Part shown: one piece after another, positions 8,212 through 16,102 of the stretch
Layout: every line of letters starts with the position of its first letter
Position numbering within the stretch: position 1 is the stretch's first letter
DNA from: an uncultured Bacteroidales bacterium
GTDB lineage: Bacteria; Bacteroidota; Bacteroidia; Bacteroidales; Muribaculaceae
Assembly (NCBI GenBank): GCA_900539915.1
Contig: UQDU01000020.1
Coordinates: forward strand, 1 to 42,353
Direction of reading: 5' to 3'
DNA: 42,353 nucleotides
The notes under the pieces: generated by a model
Databases searched by the model: none
Seen by the model: only the letters and a program-made list of their open reading frames with translations
What the model was told of the DNA's origin: nothing
Translations under genes and position numbers: made by a program

Positions 8212-9675
8212 ATGACTTCATTTTTGATAGCGTTCGTAGTGCTTATAGCCGGCTACTTCATCTACGGCGCTTTAGTCGAAAAAGTTTTTGCCAGTGACAA
8301 AAACCGCAAGACACCGGCCAAAACCATGTCAGACGGCATAGACTATGTAGAGATGCCGACATGGAAGGTATTCTTGATACAGTTTCTGAACATCGCTGGT
8401 GTCGGCCCCATATTCGGTGCGATAATGGGTATCATGTATGGCCCGGCGGCATTCCTGTGGATAGTGCTCGGTACTATATTCGCCGGTGCGGTGCATGACT
8501 TCATATCAGGTATGATTTCTGTGCGCATGGGAGGCAAATCGCTGCCCGAAATCGTTGGCACAGAGCTTGGCAAGAAGATAAAACTCATCATGGGTGTTTT
8601 TACATGCGTGCTGCTGATAATGGTTATCGCAGTGTTCGTGCGTACCCCTGCCAATCTTCTGGCCACACTCACCCCGGATCATCTCAATGCCACATTCTGG
8701 GCGACATGTATCTTTTTGTACTATATCCTTGCCACCCTGCTGCCGGTGGATAAACTTATCGGCAATCTCTATCCGCTGTTTGGTTTCGCATTGCTGTTTA
8801 TGGCTGCCGGAATCATGGGTTATATGATTGTCAACGGTATAAATATCCCTGATGGATTTGCCGAAGGTCTTGCAAACCGTCATCCATCGGGCGATATGGC
8901 TCCCATTTTCCCGATGATGTGCATATCCATAGCGTGCGGAGCCATATCCGGATTTCATGCCACCCAAAGCCCTATGATGGCGCGTTGCCTCAAGAACGAG
9001 AAATACGGTCGGCCTGTATTTTACGGAGCTATGGTATCTGAGGGCATCGTCGCTCTGATATGGGCGGCTGCAGCTATCACATTTACCGGAGGTTATGACA
9101 AATTGGCCGGATATATGGCTGAAAACGGACAGGACGCCGGCATACTCGTGCACGAAGTCTGTGTGAATTGGCTCGGCACTTTCGGTGGCATCCTTGCCAT
9201 CCTCGGTGTGATTGCCGCACCTATCACTACCGGCGACACAGCCATGAGAAGTCTGCGCCTCATCATAGCTGATTCCGTCGGCATCAGCCAGAAGAAGTTT
9301 GTCAAACGAATACTTGTCACGCTTCCCATAGTAGCACTGAGCTATCTGCTGATAAATATCAACTTCGACGTGCTTTGGAGATATTTCGCCTGGTGTAACC
9401 AGACCCTCTCCATCTTCACATTGTGGGCTTGTACGGTATATCTCGCCCGACATGGTAAGGCCTATGTCATTACGATGCTTCCGGCAATGTTTATGACCAT
9501 GCTTTGTGTGACTTTCATCTGTTTTGCCCCGTTAGGCAAGTTTGTGGCCGGTGTAGGTTTACCTCTCTATGTCAGCCGGATAATCGGTTTCTTGGCTATG
9601 GCAGCGTGCACAATCAGTTTCTATGTCTGGAAGAAGGGTTTACAATCGTCGCCTGAGCTGATGGTTAAGGACTAA
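8212..9675 (+). CDS. cstA: Carbon starvation protein CstA family transporter
   Basis: 487-residue polytopic inner-membrane protein with about a dozen hydrophobic segments. Diagnostic CstA stretches are present: IAGVGPIFGAIMGIMYGP near 60, GTIFAGAVHDFISGMISVRMGG near 85-105, and SGFHATQSPMMARCL near 245. E. coli CstA is about 700 residues; this is the short form common in anaerobes. CstA proteins are linked to uptake of pyruvate and peptides under starvation; which substrate is used here cannot be told from sequence. It sits 33 bases after the PD40 gene and 16 before the histidinol-phosphatase gene, so it is likely in the same transcript. Confidence 0.92.
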   Translation: MTSFLIAFVVLIAGYFIYGALVEKVFASDKNRKTPAKTMSDGIDYVEMPTWKVFLIQFLNIAGVGPIFGAIMGIMYGPAAFLWIVLGTIFAGAVHDFISGMISVRMGGKSLPEIVGTELGKKIKLIMGVFTCVLLIMVIAVFVRTPANLLATLTPDHLNATFWATCIFLYYILATLLPVDKLIGNLYPLFGFALLFMAAGIMGYMIVNGINIPDGFAEGLANRHPSGDMAPIFPMMCISIACGAISGFHATQSPMMARCLKNEKYGRPVFYGAMVSEGIVALIWAAAAITFTGGYDKLAGYMAENGQDAGILVHEVCVNWLGTFGGILAILGVIAAPITTGDTAMRSLRLIIADSVGISQKKFVKRILVTLPIVALSYLLININFDVLWRYFAWCNQTLSIFTLWACTVYLARHGKAYVITMLPAMFMTMLCVTFICFAPLGKFVAGVGLPLYVSRIIGFLAMAACTISFYVWKKGLQSSPELMVKD

Positions 9676-9691
9676 GGGAGGTTTCTGTATA

Positions 9692-10516
9692 ATGACTGTT
9701 GATGACATCATAAGCATAGCTTCACGGACGAGTGGGTATAATTTCCATGGGCATACGCAGTTTTGCGACGGACATGCCGATATGGAGGAATTTGTAGTGG
9801 CCGCTATTGACGGCGGTACGCTGCATTACGGATTTACACCCCACTGCCCTATCCCGTTTCCGTCACCGTGCAATATGAGCCGCGAGTCGGTAGAATCATA
9901 TTTCGTTGAAATCCGGCGGTTAAAAGCCCTCTACGGTGACCGCATAAAGCTATATGCCGGTATGGAAGTGGATTATCTTGATGATTCCTGGGGGCCTGCA
10001 TGTCAATACATACAGTCATTGCCGCTTGATTTTCGCATCGGTTCTGTTCACTTTATTCCCTCTGAAGACGGATTTGTGGACGTTGACGGGCGTTTTGAAA
10101 ACTTTAAAATCAAGATGGCTAAATACTTCGCCAACGACATAGAAGCTGTGGTGAAGCTGTTCTATTCGCAATCTGTCAATATGGTTGAGGCCGGCGGATT
10201 TGACATCATAGGCCACTTGGACAAAATCGGCCACAATGCGTCACATTTCCGTCCTGGCATTGAGTCAGAAGCCTGGTACATGGCCGAGGCCGACAGGCTT
10301 GTTGACTGTGTCATGGATAACGGATGTATCGTAGAGCTAAACACCAAAGCATATCATCAGCATAGCCACAGATTGTTTCCGTCTGACAGGCTTTTGCGGC
10401 GGCTTGTCAGAGGCGGCGCGCAAATCATTGTCAACAGTGATGCCCATGATCCACAATTGATTGAATCAGGGCGTCCCGAAGCATTTGGATTGCTGTCAAC
10501 GCTTTCCGTGTCATAG
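9692..10516 (+). CDS. hisK: PHP-family histidinol-phosphatase
   Basis: 274 residues. It hydrolyses histidinol phosphate to histidinol, the penultimate stage of histidine synthesis, using a metal cluster in a PHP TIM barrel. Visible ligands include HGHTQFCDGH (H19, H21, D26, H28), the TPHCP His near 52, AGMEVDY, RIGSVH, IGHLDKIGH and the terminal NSDAHDP. Length is normal for the HisK/HisJ type, unrelated to the HAD-type HisB. A GGGAGG stretch 11 bases upstream of the ATG is unusually Shine-Dalgarno-like for this phylum. No other his genes are in the window. PHP proteins include other phosphatases, so the substrate is inferred. Confidence 0.85.
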   Translation: MTVDDIISIASRTSGYNFHGHTQFCDGHADMEEFVVAAIDGGTLHYGFTPHCPIPFPSPCNMSRESVESYFVEIRRLKALYGDRIKLYAGMEVDYLDDSWGPACQYIQSLPLDFRIGSVHFIPSEDGFVDVDGRFENFKIKMAKYFANDIEAVVKLFYSQSVNMVEAGGFDIIGHLDKIGHNASHFRPGIESEAWYMAEADRLVDCVMDNGCIVELNTKAYHQHSHRLFPSDRLLRRLVRGGAQIIVNSDAHDPQLIESGRPEAFGLLSTLSVS

Positions 10517-10542
10517 ATTTGTATATCTGACATTAATTGCAT

Positions 10543-10597
10543 AACTTCGTGATGGATGCAGCCATTTGACTGATTGCTGCACATCCATCACGAAGTT
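10543..10597 (+). repeat. Long imperfect inverted repeat before the SDR-like gene
   Basis: Left arm 10543-10562 and right arm 10576-10597 pair over 16 continuous bases plus four more across a two-base bulge, with a 13-base loop. No T-run follows on either strand, so it is not a standard intrinsic terminator. The right arm ends 6 bases before the ATG at 10604, so the folded RNA would crowd the ribosome entry site of the next gene. Confidence 0.75.
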
Positions 10598-10603
10598 TCA
10601 TAT

Positions 10604-11464
10604 ATGGACACCACACCTACGTCAGCAAAATCAATGCTCATAGTGAGCGATGGCTTGTTTCTTGAAAGCTATCTTGTGGAGCAGTTTAAGCAATCATATG
10701 ATATAAGACTGCTGCACGTTGATGATTTGAAACATGTCAAATCGCTGTCGCGCCATTATGATACTGTGATATATTGTCCGGTGGCCTCCCCTTCTGTGCC
10801 GAATATTTCCTATGTCGGCAGTCTTTGCGATGCGATGACACATGATGCCCCTGATGACATCATATTAATATCGTCATATGAGGTGTATGGCCGGGAGGCA
10901 TCTCAGGATAAAATCGTTACGGAGAGCGATAAGCCTCAGCCTGACACTGCTTTTGGACGTGACATGCTTGATTGTGAGCGTCAGCTTATACGGTGGTGTG
11001 ACGGCCGTGACACACGTCTGACGATACTCCGAGCCGGAGAAATCGTAGGCAACGGCATGACCGGACGCATACGATATATGACTGATAAAATCGCTAACGG
11101 CATGTATATCCACCTGCCGGGATATGATGGTACTATTCCTCTGATTCATGCCGAGGACCTGGCCATGGCAGCCGCATGTCTGGGTGGAAAAAGGGCTATG
11201 CTTAACATCAATGACGGATGCACCCACCGCCGTAAAGACGTTGCAGAGGCCATAGCCCACCGTCTTAACGACAAGCGGATACTTACCATGCCCCGAAGGC
11301 TGGTTTTAATCATCAAAATGTTGTCAAGCATAGTGCCGTCATGGCGCAGATTGCTGGCTGAGATGTCAGCTGATGCTACATTCAGCATTGCATCTGCCCG
11401 GCAACTCTCGGAAGGCAGTTTCAAACCGCGAGATGTGGTCAAATATCTTAACAGTCAATATTAA
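10604..11464 (+). CDS. NAD-dependent epimerase/dehydratase-like protein with degenerate active site
   Basis: 286 residues from ATG 10604; an in-frame TTG at 10574 lies in the hairpin and is rejected. Extended-SDR fold features: a beta-strand start (SMLIVSDGLFLESYLVEQF), IILISSYEVYG as the catalytic Ser/Thr strand, LTILRAGEIVGNGM, and IHAEDLAMA near 190. The usual GxxGxxG is not present at the N-terminus, and the YxxxK pair appears as AFGRDMLDCE, so Tyr and Lys are replaced. The C-terminus carries a hydrophobic/basic segment (RRLVLIIKMLSSIVPSWRR). Sugar-nucleotide or cofactor-binding roles are possible; ordinary SDR catalysis looks doubtful. The next gene, a DUF115-type protein, starts within 25 bases. 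Confidence 0.65.
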   Translation: MDTTPTSAKSMLIVSDGLFLESYLVEQFKQSYDIRLLHVDDLKHVKSLSRHYDTVIYCPVASPSVPNISYVGSLCDAMTHDAPDDIILISSYEVYGREASQDKIVTESDKPQPDTAFGRDMLDCERQLIRWCDGRDTRLTILRAGEIVGNGMTGRIRYMTDKIANGMYIHLPGYDGTIPLIHAEDLAMAAACLGGKRAMLNINDGCTHRRKDVAEAIAHRLNDKRILTMPRRLVLIIKMLSSIVPSWRRLLAEMSADATFSIASARQLSEGSFKPRDVVKYLNSQY

Positions 11465-11487
11465 CTCCCGATTTAATCCCTGACAAT

Positions 11488-12357
11488 TTGGCTCCATTAA
11501 CCACAATATTATCTGATACAGCTCATACATTGGTCGGTATCGTAAAGATACTGATGATGTCACGATGGTCGCGCAGGTGTTCCGCCCGTGATGCCAGTAG
11601 CGGTTCCCTAATAATACTCGGCAACGGTCCGTCACTCAACGATGCCATCAAAGATGATTTGGATATATTGCAGACACATCCGTGCATGGCCGTGAATTTC
11701 GCGGCCAACAGCGACGAATATCTCCGACTGCGACCTCGCTACTATATACTTGCCGATCCCCACTTCTTCACTTCTCACGGTTCGGACGGTAATGTGTCGC
11801 GCCTGTTTGACCGCATAGCATCTCTGACCGATTGGCCGATTACATTGTTTATACCGGCGGAATACGCAAAGAATTTCAGGATGCCGGCTACCAACGGCAA
11901 CGTTACTGTCAGCCCCTACAATTGCGTGGGAGTGGAGGGATTCGCTTCTTTTGAAAATTATGTCTATGCCAAAGGGCTTGCCATGCCTCGCCCACGCAAT
12001 ATCCTTATCCCGGCGATAATGACCGGCATAGGCCTCGGATTCAGATCCATCTACATATGTGGAGCCGACCATTCGTGGACCCGTACACTCAGTGTCAGCG
12101 ATGACAATAAGGTGGTGACCATCCAGCCCCATTTCTACAAAGACAATGCTGATGAGCATGCACGTGTCACGCAGGTATATGACAATGTGAAGTTGCACGA
12201 GATACTCAACAGTTTTTATGTGGCCTTCAAAAGCTACCATACAATTGCCCGGTATGCAGCCTCCCGGGGAGTTGAGATTTTCAATGCCACCAAGGGCAGC
12301 TTCATAGATGCATTTCCACGGCGTAATCTGCGCGAGCTGTCCATACCGACAAAATAA
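11488..12357 (+). CDS. DUF115/MptE-like protein, putative glycosyltransferase-related
   Basis: Up to 289 residues. The start is uncertain: TTG 11488 gives the longest form, ATG 11554 gives 267 residues beginning MMSRWSRR, just before the conserved SLIILGNGPSLND motif. That glycine-rich motif with the later AVNFAANSDEYLRLRPRYYILADPHFF is typical of the DUF115 (6-hydroxymethylpterin pyrophosphokinase MptE-like) fold, shared with flagellin and surface-glycan glycosyltransferase-like proteins in bacteria. PAIMTGIGLGFRSIYICGADHSW is the second conserved block. No membrane segments. Placed between an SDR-like gene and queF; a cell-surface sugar role is a guess. Confidence 0.6.
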   Translation: MAPLTTILSDTAHTLVGIVKILMMSRWSRRCSARDASSGSLIILGNGPSLNDAIKDDLDILQTHPCMAVNFAANSDEYLRLRPRYYILADPHFFTSHGSDGNVSRLFDRIASLTDWPITLFIPAEYAKNFRMPATNGNVTVSPYNCVGVEGFASFENYVYAKGLAMPRPRNILIPAIMTGIGLGFRSIYICGADHSWTRTLSVSDDNKVVTIQPHFYKDNADEHARVTQVYDNVKLHEILNSFYVAFKSYHTIARYAASRGVEIFNATKGSFIDAFPRRNLRELSIPTK

Positions 12358-12377
12358 CCCCATCTGTATTATATATT

Positions 12378-12845
12378 ATGAGAACACCTGACCAATTGCA
12401 AGGAGTGACACACCTCGGTAGCAGAGCTACCGAGTATCCGACTGACTACGATCCCTCGTTGCTACAATCATTCAAAAATCTGCATCCCGAGCGTGATTAT
12501 CTCGTCACTCTCGACTGTCCGGAGTTTACATCTCTGTGTCCCAAGACGGGTCAGCCGGATTTTGCCCGTATCATCATAAATTATATCCCCGATCTGTCAA
12601 TGGTCGAAAGCAAGAGCTTGAAGCTGTATCTGTTCAGTTTCCGCAATCACGGAGATTTCCATGAAGATTGCGTAAACATCATATTGGACGATTTGCGAAA
12701 GCTCATGCAGCCGAGATATATAGAAGTAATCGGTCTGTTCACACCCAGAGGCGGCATCGCCATACATCCATTTGCCAACTGGGCCGATGAAGCACACCGT
12801 CATCTCGCTGAGCAGCGGTTGGTGGCATGCATGCCGGTAAATTGA
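12378..12845 (+). CDS. queF: NADPH-dependent 7-cyano-7-deazaguanine (preQ0) reductase
   Basis: 155 residues, the single-domain (type I) QueF. Reduces the nitrile of preQ0 to the aminomethyl of preQ1, for insertion into the wobble position of certain tRNAs. The catalytic Cys is in FTSLCPKTGQPDFA (C54) with the proton-donor Asp in the same motif (D61), and the NADPH/substrate motif ESKSLKLYLFSFRNHGDFHE follows at 77-96. The ATG at 12378 is 20 bases after the upstream stop. No other queuosine genes or preQ1 riboswitch are seen nearby. DUF4492 starts 8 bases after its stop. Confidence 0.95.
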   Translation: MRTPDQLQGVTHLGSRATEYPTDYDPSLLQSFKNLHPERDYLVTLDCPEFTSLCPKTGQPDFARIIINYIPDLSMVESKSLKLYLFSFRNHGDFHEDCVNIILDDLRKLMQPRYIEVIGLFTPRGGIAIHPFANWADEAHRHLAEQRLVACMPVN

Positions 12846-12853
12846 CTGTAGGC

Positions 12854-13081
12854 ATGTCCGGCAAGCCATTGCTTATAACAAGAATCTGGAGATTCTATCG
12901 TGACGGTTTTCGTGAGATGACAACCGGAAAGAGTCTGTGGGTGTTAATAATCGTAAAGCTTGTGCTGATATTCGTAGTTATGAAGCTGCTGTTTTTCCCC
13001 GACCTTCTTAAGCGAGACTATAAAGACGATGACTCACGTGCAGATGCCGTCAGATCGTCGCTGCTTGACAAGCGCCGATGA
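12854..13081 (+). CDS. DUF4492 small membrane protein, cytochrome bd associated
   Basis: 75 residues from ATG 12854, chosen because an earlier in-frame ATG (12827) overlaps queF and adds residues not matching the family start. A single transmembrane helix (SLWVLIIVKLVLIFVVMKLLFF) is flanked by a basic, aromatic N-terminal part (RIWRFYRDGFREM) and a charged tail. In Bacteroidetes this family sits directly before cydAB, as here (58 bases before cydA), suggesting an accessory or assembly role like CydX; the function is not established. Confidence 0.8.
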   Translation: MSGKPLLITRIWRFYRDGFREMTTGKSLWVLIIVKLVLIFVVMKLLFFPDLLKRDYKDDDSRADAVRSSLLDKRR

Positions 13082-13139
13082 CTACGGGATACACCATAGG
13101 GCTACCGCTAATTTTCAATATACATAATACTTAAATACC

Positions 13140-14747
13140 ATGAATGATTTGATTAATGTTGTCGACTGGTCAAGAGCCCAGTTTGCACTGACAGCGATGT
13201 ATCACTGGCTGTTCGTTCCGCTTACTCTCGGACTGTCGGTCATTGTCGCTGTCATGGAGTCAGCCTATGTCCGCACCGGTAGTGCCAAATGGCTTGCCCT
13301 CACAAAATTCTGGATGAAACTGTTCGGTATAAATTTTGCCATCGGAGTGGCTACCGGCATCATCCTTGAGTTTGAGTTCGGTACCAACTGGTCAAACTAC
13401 AGCTGGTTTGTAGGTGACATATTCGGGGCACCGCTTGCCATCGAGGGATTGCTTGCATTCTTTATGGAAGCCACTTTCATTGCTGTGATGTTTTTCGGCT
13501 GGGGCAAGGTATCCAAGCGGTTCCATCTGACTGCCACGTGGCTCACTGCTTTTGGCGCCACAATATCCTCTGCCTGGATTCTTATAGCCAACGCATGGAT
13601 GCAATATCCCGTAGGCATGGAATTTGATCCGGCTCAGATGAGAAATATAATGGATGATTTCTGGGCCGTTACACTCAGCCCGGTGGCCATACATAAGTTT
13701 TTCCATGCCGTATTCTCAGGATGGACGTTGGCCGGTGTGTTCGTCATTTCGGTGAGCTGCTGGTTCTACCTCCGTAAGCGTAATCACGCCATGGCACTGC
13801 GCTCTATCAAGGTCGGAGGCTGGGTAGGTCTGGCAGGTATCGTCGGCACCCTTTGGAGCGGCGACGGCTCAGCCGTGGATGTGGCTCGTGTTCAGCCTAT
13901 GAAACTCGCAGCCATGGAGGGTCTGTATCACGGTGGCCGAGGTGTGGATTTGGTAGCTGTGGGCATACTGAATCCCTCAAAGGAGTTTGATGACGAACAA
14001 GACCCCTTCTTGTTTGAGACAGGCATGCCGAATATGCTCTCTCTGCTTGCGACACATGAATTTAACGGATTTGTCCCGGGCATAAATGATCTTATTGACG
14101 GCATATCCATCAATGCAAACGGCGATACTGTCAGGACGGTCAGCTATGCCGAACGCATAGCCATAGGCAAGCAGTCACATGAGGCTCTGAGAGCCTACGA
14201 TGTAGCCAGGGCTACGAACGATACCACTGCCATGAATAAGGCGGCGTCAGAGCTTAAAGCTACGTTCCAGTATTTCGGCTATGGCTATCTTGACTCTCCG
14301 GCTGAAGCCATACCTCCTGTGGGTCTGACGTTCTATTCGTTCAGAGTTATGGTGATTGCCGGAGGATACTTGTTGCTGTTCCTGATAGTATATCTCGTAA
14401 TCGCATATAAGAAAACTTCGTGGCTGACCAACCGTTGGTGGCAGTGGATAGGCATGCTTTCACTTGTGATTGTGTATGCTTGCAGCCAGGCCGGATGGAT
14501 TACCGCCGAAGTAGGCCGACAGCCATGGATAATCGAGGGGCTGATGCCTACACGGGCTGCTATTTCGTTCATCTCGTCAGGTATGGTGCAGCTGACATTC
14601 TGGCTGTTTGCCGCAATTTTCACCGGTTTGCTGGCCGCTGAAATCAGCATCATGCTCAAAGCCATATCCAAGGGGTCCAAAACCGATTATGACAGTCTCC
14701 CCGATTCATCAGACGAGGCATCTTCATCTCAAACCGCAAAATCATAA
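13140..14747 (+). CDS. cydA: Cytochrome bd quinol oxidase subunit I
   Basis: 535 residues, multi-helix inner-membrane protein. Oxidises quinol and reduces O2 to water at high affinity, letting a gut anaerobe respire or detoxify traces of oxygen. Haem-ligand region ALTAMYHWLFVPLTLGL (H22) near the start, KFFHAVFSGW His near 187, and the conserved GRQPW motif near 460 are visible; the long periplasmic Q-loop region lies roughly between 260 and 400. The cydB start follows its stop after 4 bases. Together with DUF4492 it forms the standard Bacteroidetes bd cluster. Confidence 0.97.
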   Translation: MNDLINVVDWSRAQFALTAMYHWLFVPLTLGLSVIVAVMESAYVRTGSAKWLALTKFWMKLFGINFAIGVATGIILEFEFGTNWSNYSWFVGDIFGAPLAIEGLLAFFMEATFIAVMFFGWGKVSKRFHLTATWLTAFGATISSAWILIANAWMQYPVGMEFDPAQMRNIMDDFWAVTLSPVAIHKFFHAVFSGWTLAGVFVISVSCWFYLRKRNHAMALRSIKVGGWVGLAGIVGTLWSGDGSAVDVARVQPMKLAAMEGLYHGGRGVDLVAVGILNPSKEFDDEQDPFLFETGMPNMLSLLATHEFNGFVPGINDLIDGISINANGDTVRTVSYAERIAIGKQSHEALRAYDVARATNDTTAMNKAASELKATFQYFGYGYLDSPAEAIPPVGLTFYSFRVMVIAGGYLLLFLIVYLVIAYKKTSWLTNRWWQWIGMLSLVIVYACSQAGWITAEVGRQPWIIEGLMPTRAAISFISSGMVQLTFWLFAAIFTGLLAAEISIMLKAISKGSKTDYDSLPDSSDEASSSQTAKS

Positions 14748-14751
14748 TATC

Positions 14752-15906
14752 ATGGACGAATATATCTTCCTTCAAAACTACTGGTGGCTCCTGATATCCA
14801 TACTCGGAGCCCTGTTGGTGTTCCTTCTCTTTGTGCAGGGAGGCCAGACACTGTTTATGTTCTGCGGCAATGACACCTACCGCAATATGATGGTCAATTC
14901 TCTCGGACAGAAATGGGAACTGTCATTCACCACGTTGGTGGTGTTCGGCGGCGCATTCTTCGCATCGTTCCCGTTGTTCTACTCCACCAGCTTCGGCGGA
15001 GCATACTGGCTGTGGATGATTATATTGTTCAGCTTCATCGTTCAGGCAGTGAGCTATGAATACCGCCGTAAGCCGGGAAATATCTTCGGCACGGCTACCT
15101 ATGACACATTCCTGTTTATCAACGGTTGCGTAGGGTGCATATTGCTCGGAGTGGCTGTGGCTATGATGTTTTTCGGCGGTGAATTTGAGGTTACACGCAG
15201 CAATCTGCTTGACACCCCATCTCCTGTCATATCCCGATGGGTAGCCGGCAGTCATGGCATAGAGGCTATATTTAACTGGCGCAATCTGTTGCTTGGATTT
15301 GCCGTGCTGTTTCTGGCCCGTACCCAGGCCAATCTTTATTTTATGAGCAACATACATGCCGAGGATGGCGGACGTTTTATGAGCGCATGTAAGCGCGCCA
15401 CACTCGTCAACGGTGTAATCTTCGTAGTTTTCTTCCTGGCCTTCATGGGCGTATTGCTCACCTCGGCAGGGTATCGTTCCGGCATCTCAGGCAATGTAGT
15501 AGCTATAGAGCCATACAAATACCTGCATAATTATCTGTCAATGTGGTGGGTCGGAGTCACACTGCTTGTAGGTGTGATACTCGTCCTCTACGGCGTGGGC
15601 AGAGGAGCTCTTGACCGCACTTATCGCAGCGGCATATGGTTTTCAGGCATAGGTACGGTGCTGGTTGTACTGACGCTTTTCTGGGTGGCAGGATACAACG
15701 ATACTGCCTATTATCCATCTTTGGCTGATGCGACAAGCTCGCTGACCATACGCAACAGCAGTTCTTCGCTCTTCACTCTTAAAGTCATGAGCTGGGTTTC
15801 GCTGATAGTCCCTGTGGTGCTGGCATATATAGCTTATGTCTGGTATTCAATGAACCGTAAGCCGGTCACCCCGAAATCGGTCAAATCCAATAGCGAATCC
15901 TATTGA
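14752..15906 (+). CDS. cydB: Cytochrome bd quinol oxidase subunit II
   Basis: 384 residues from ATG 14752 (MDEYIFLQNYWWLL); the reading frame is open further upstream inside cydA but the overlap is not credible. About eight transmembrane helices; the opening LISILGALLVFLLFVQGGQTLF with its QGGQ motif is typical of CydB. CydB packs against CydA and stabilises the haem centres. A strong intrinsic terminator follows at 15961-15997, marking the end of the operon. Confidence 0.96.
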   Translation: MDEYIFLQNYWWLLISILGALLVFLLFVQGGQTLFMFCGNDTYRNMMVNSLGQKWELSFTTLVVFGGAFFASFPLFYSTSFGGAYWLWMIILFSFIVQAVSYEYRRKPGNIFGTATYDTFLFINGCVGCILLGVAVAMMFFGGEFEVTRSNLLDTPSPVISRWVAGSHGIEAIFNWRNLLLGFAVLFLARTQANLYFMSNIHAEDGGRFMSACKRATLVNGVIFVVFFLAFMGVLLTSAGYRSGISGNVVAIEPYKYLHNYLSMWWVGVTLLVGVILVLYGVGRGALDRTYRSGIWFSGIGTVLVVLTLFWVAGYNDTAYYPSLADATSSLTIRNSSSSLFTLKVMSWVSLIVPVVLAYIAYVWYSMNRKPVTPKSVKSNSESY

Positions 15907-15951
15907 ACAGCGTTTAACAATTTTTAGCCTCAGAATAATCTGAAATATCAG

Positions 15952-15959
15952 TAATTTTG
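15952..15959 (+). promoter_or_regulatory. -7 promoter box, probable thiamin operon promoter
   Basis: TAATTTTG, a full TAnnTTTG match, just before the cydB terminator. It predicts transcription starting near 15966, inside the left arm of that terminator, so thi transcripts would not carry the full hairpin. No perfect -33 TTTG. It is the only good box between cydB and the riboswitch. Confidence 0.5.
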
Positions 15960-15960
15960 T

Positions 15961-15997
15961 GGAGCTGCATGTTATAGACCATGCAGCTCCCTTTTTT
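15961..15997 (+). terminator. Intrinsic terminator of the cyd operon
   Basis: Perfect 11-bp stem (15961-15971 with 15980-15990), 8-base loop, then a C and six T residues (15992-15997). It lies 54 bases after the cydB stop and only 11 before the TPP riboswitch. Confidence 0.92.
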
Positions 15998-16008
15998 CTG
16001 TCTAACAG

Positions 16009-16094
16009 CAGTGGGGGTGTCTGAGAGACCATCTCTCAGGCTGAGATTATACCCATGGAACCTGATGCGGATAATCCCGCCGAAGGAAAAACTG
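16009..16094 (+). promoter_or_regulatory. TPP riboswitch (THI box)
   Basis: Carries the near-invariant elements in order: GGGGTG, CTGAGA (twice around the P3 arm: 16021 and 16041), ACCC, GAACCTGATGCGGATAATC and CGAAGGAA at 16080-16088. P1 can form between CAGT (16009-16012) and ACTG (16091-16094). The thiD ATG at 16103 is 8 bases beyond P1, leaving no room for a terminator, so control is probably of translation initiation. TPP binding should lower expression of the whole thi operon. Confidence 0.97.
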
Positions 16095-16102
16095 TCAAAA
16101 AG

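Noticed and set aside
8506..9453. 315-codon minus-strand frame opposite cstA
   Set aside because: Histidine- and cysteine-rich composition without any domain, lying opposite conserved CstA coding sequence.
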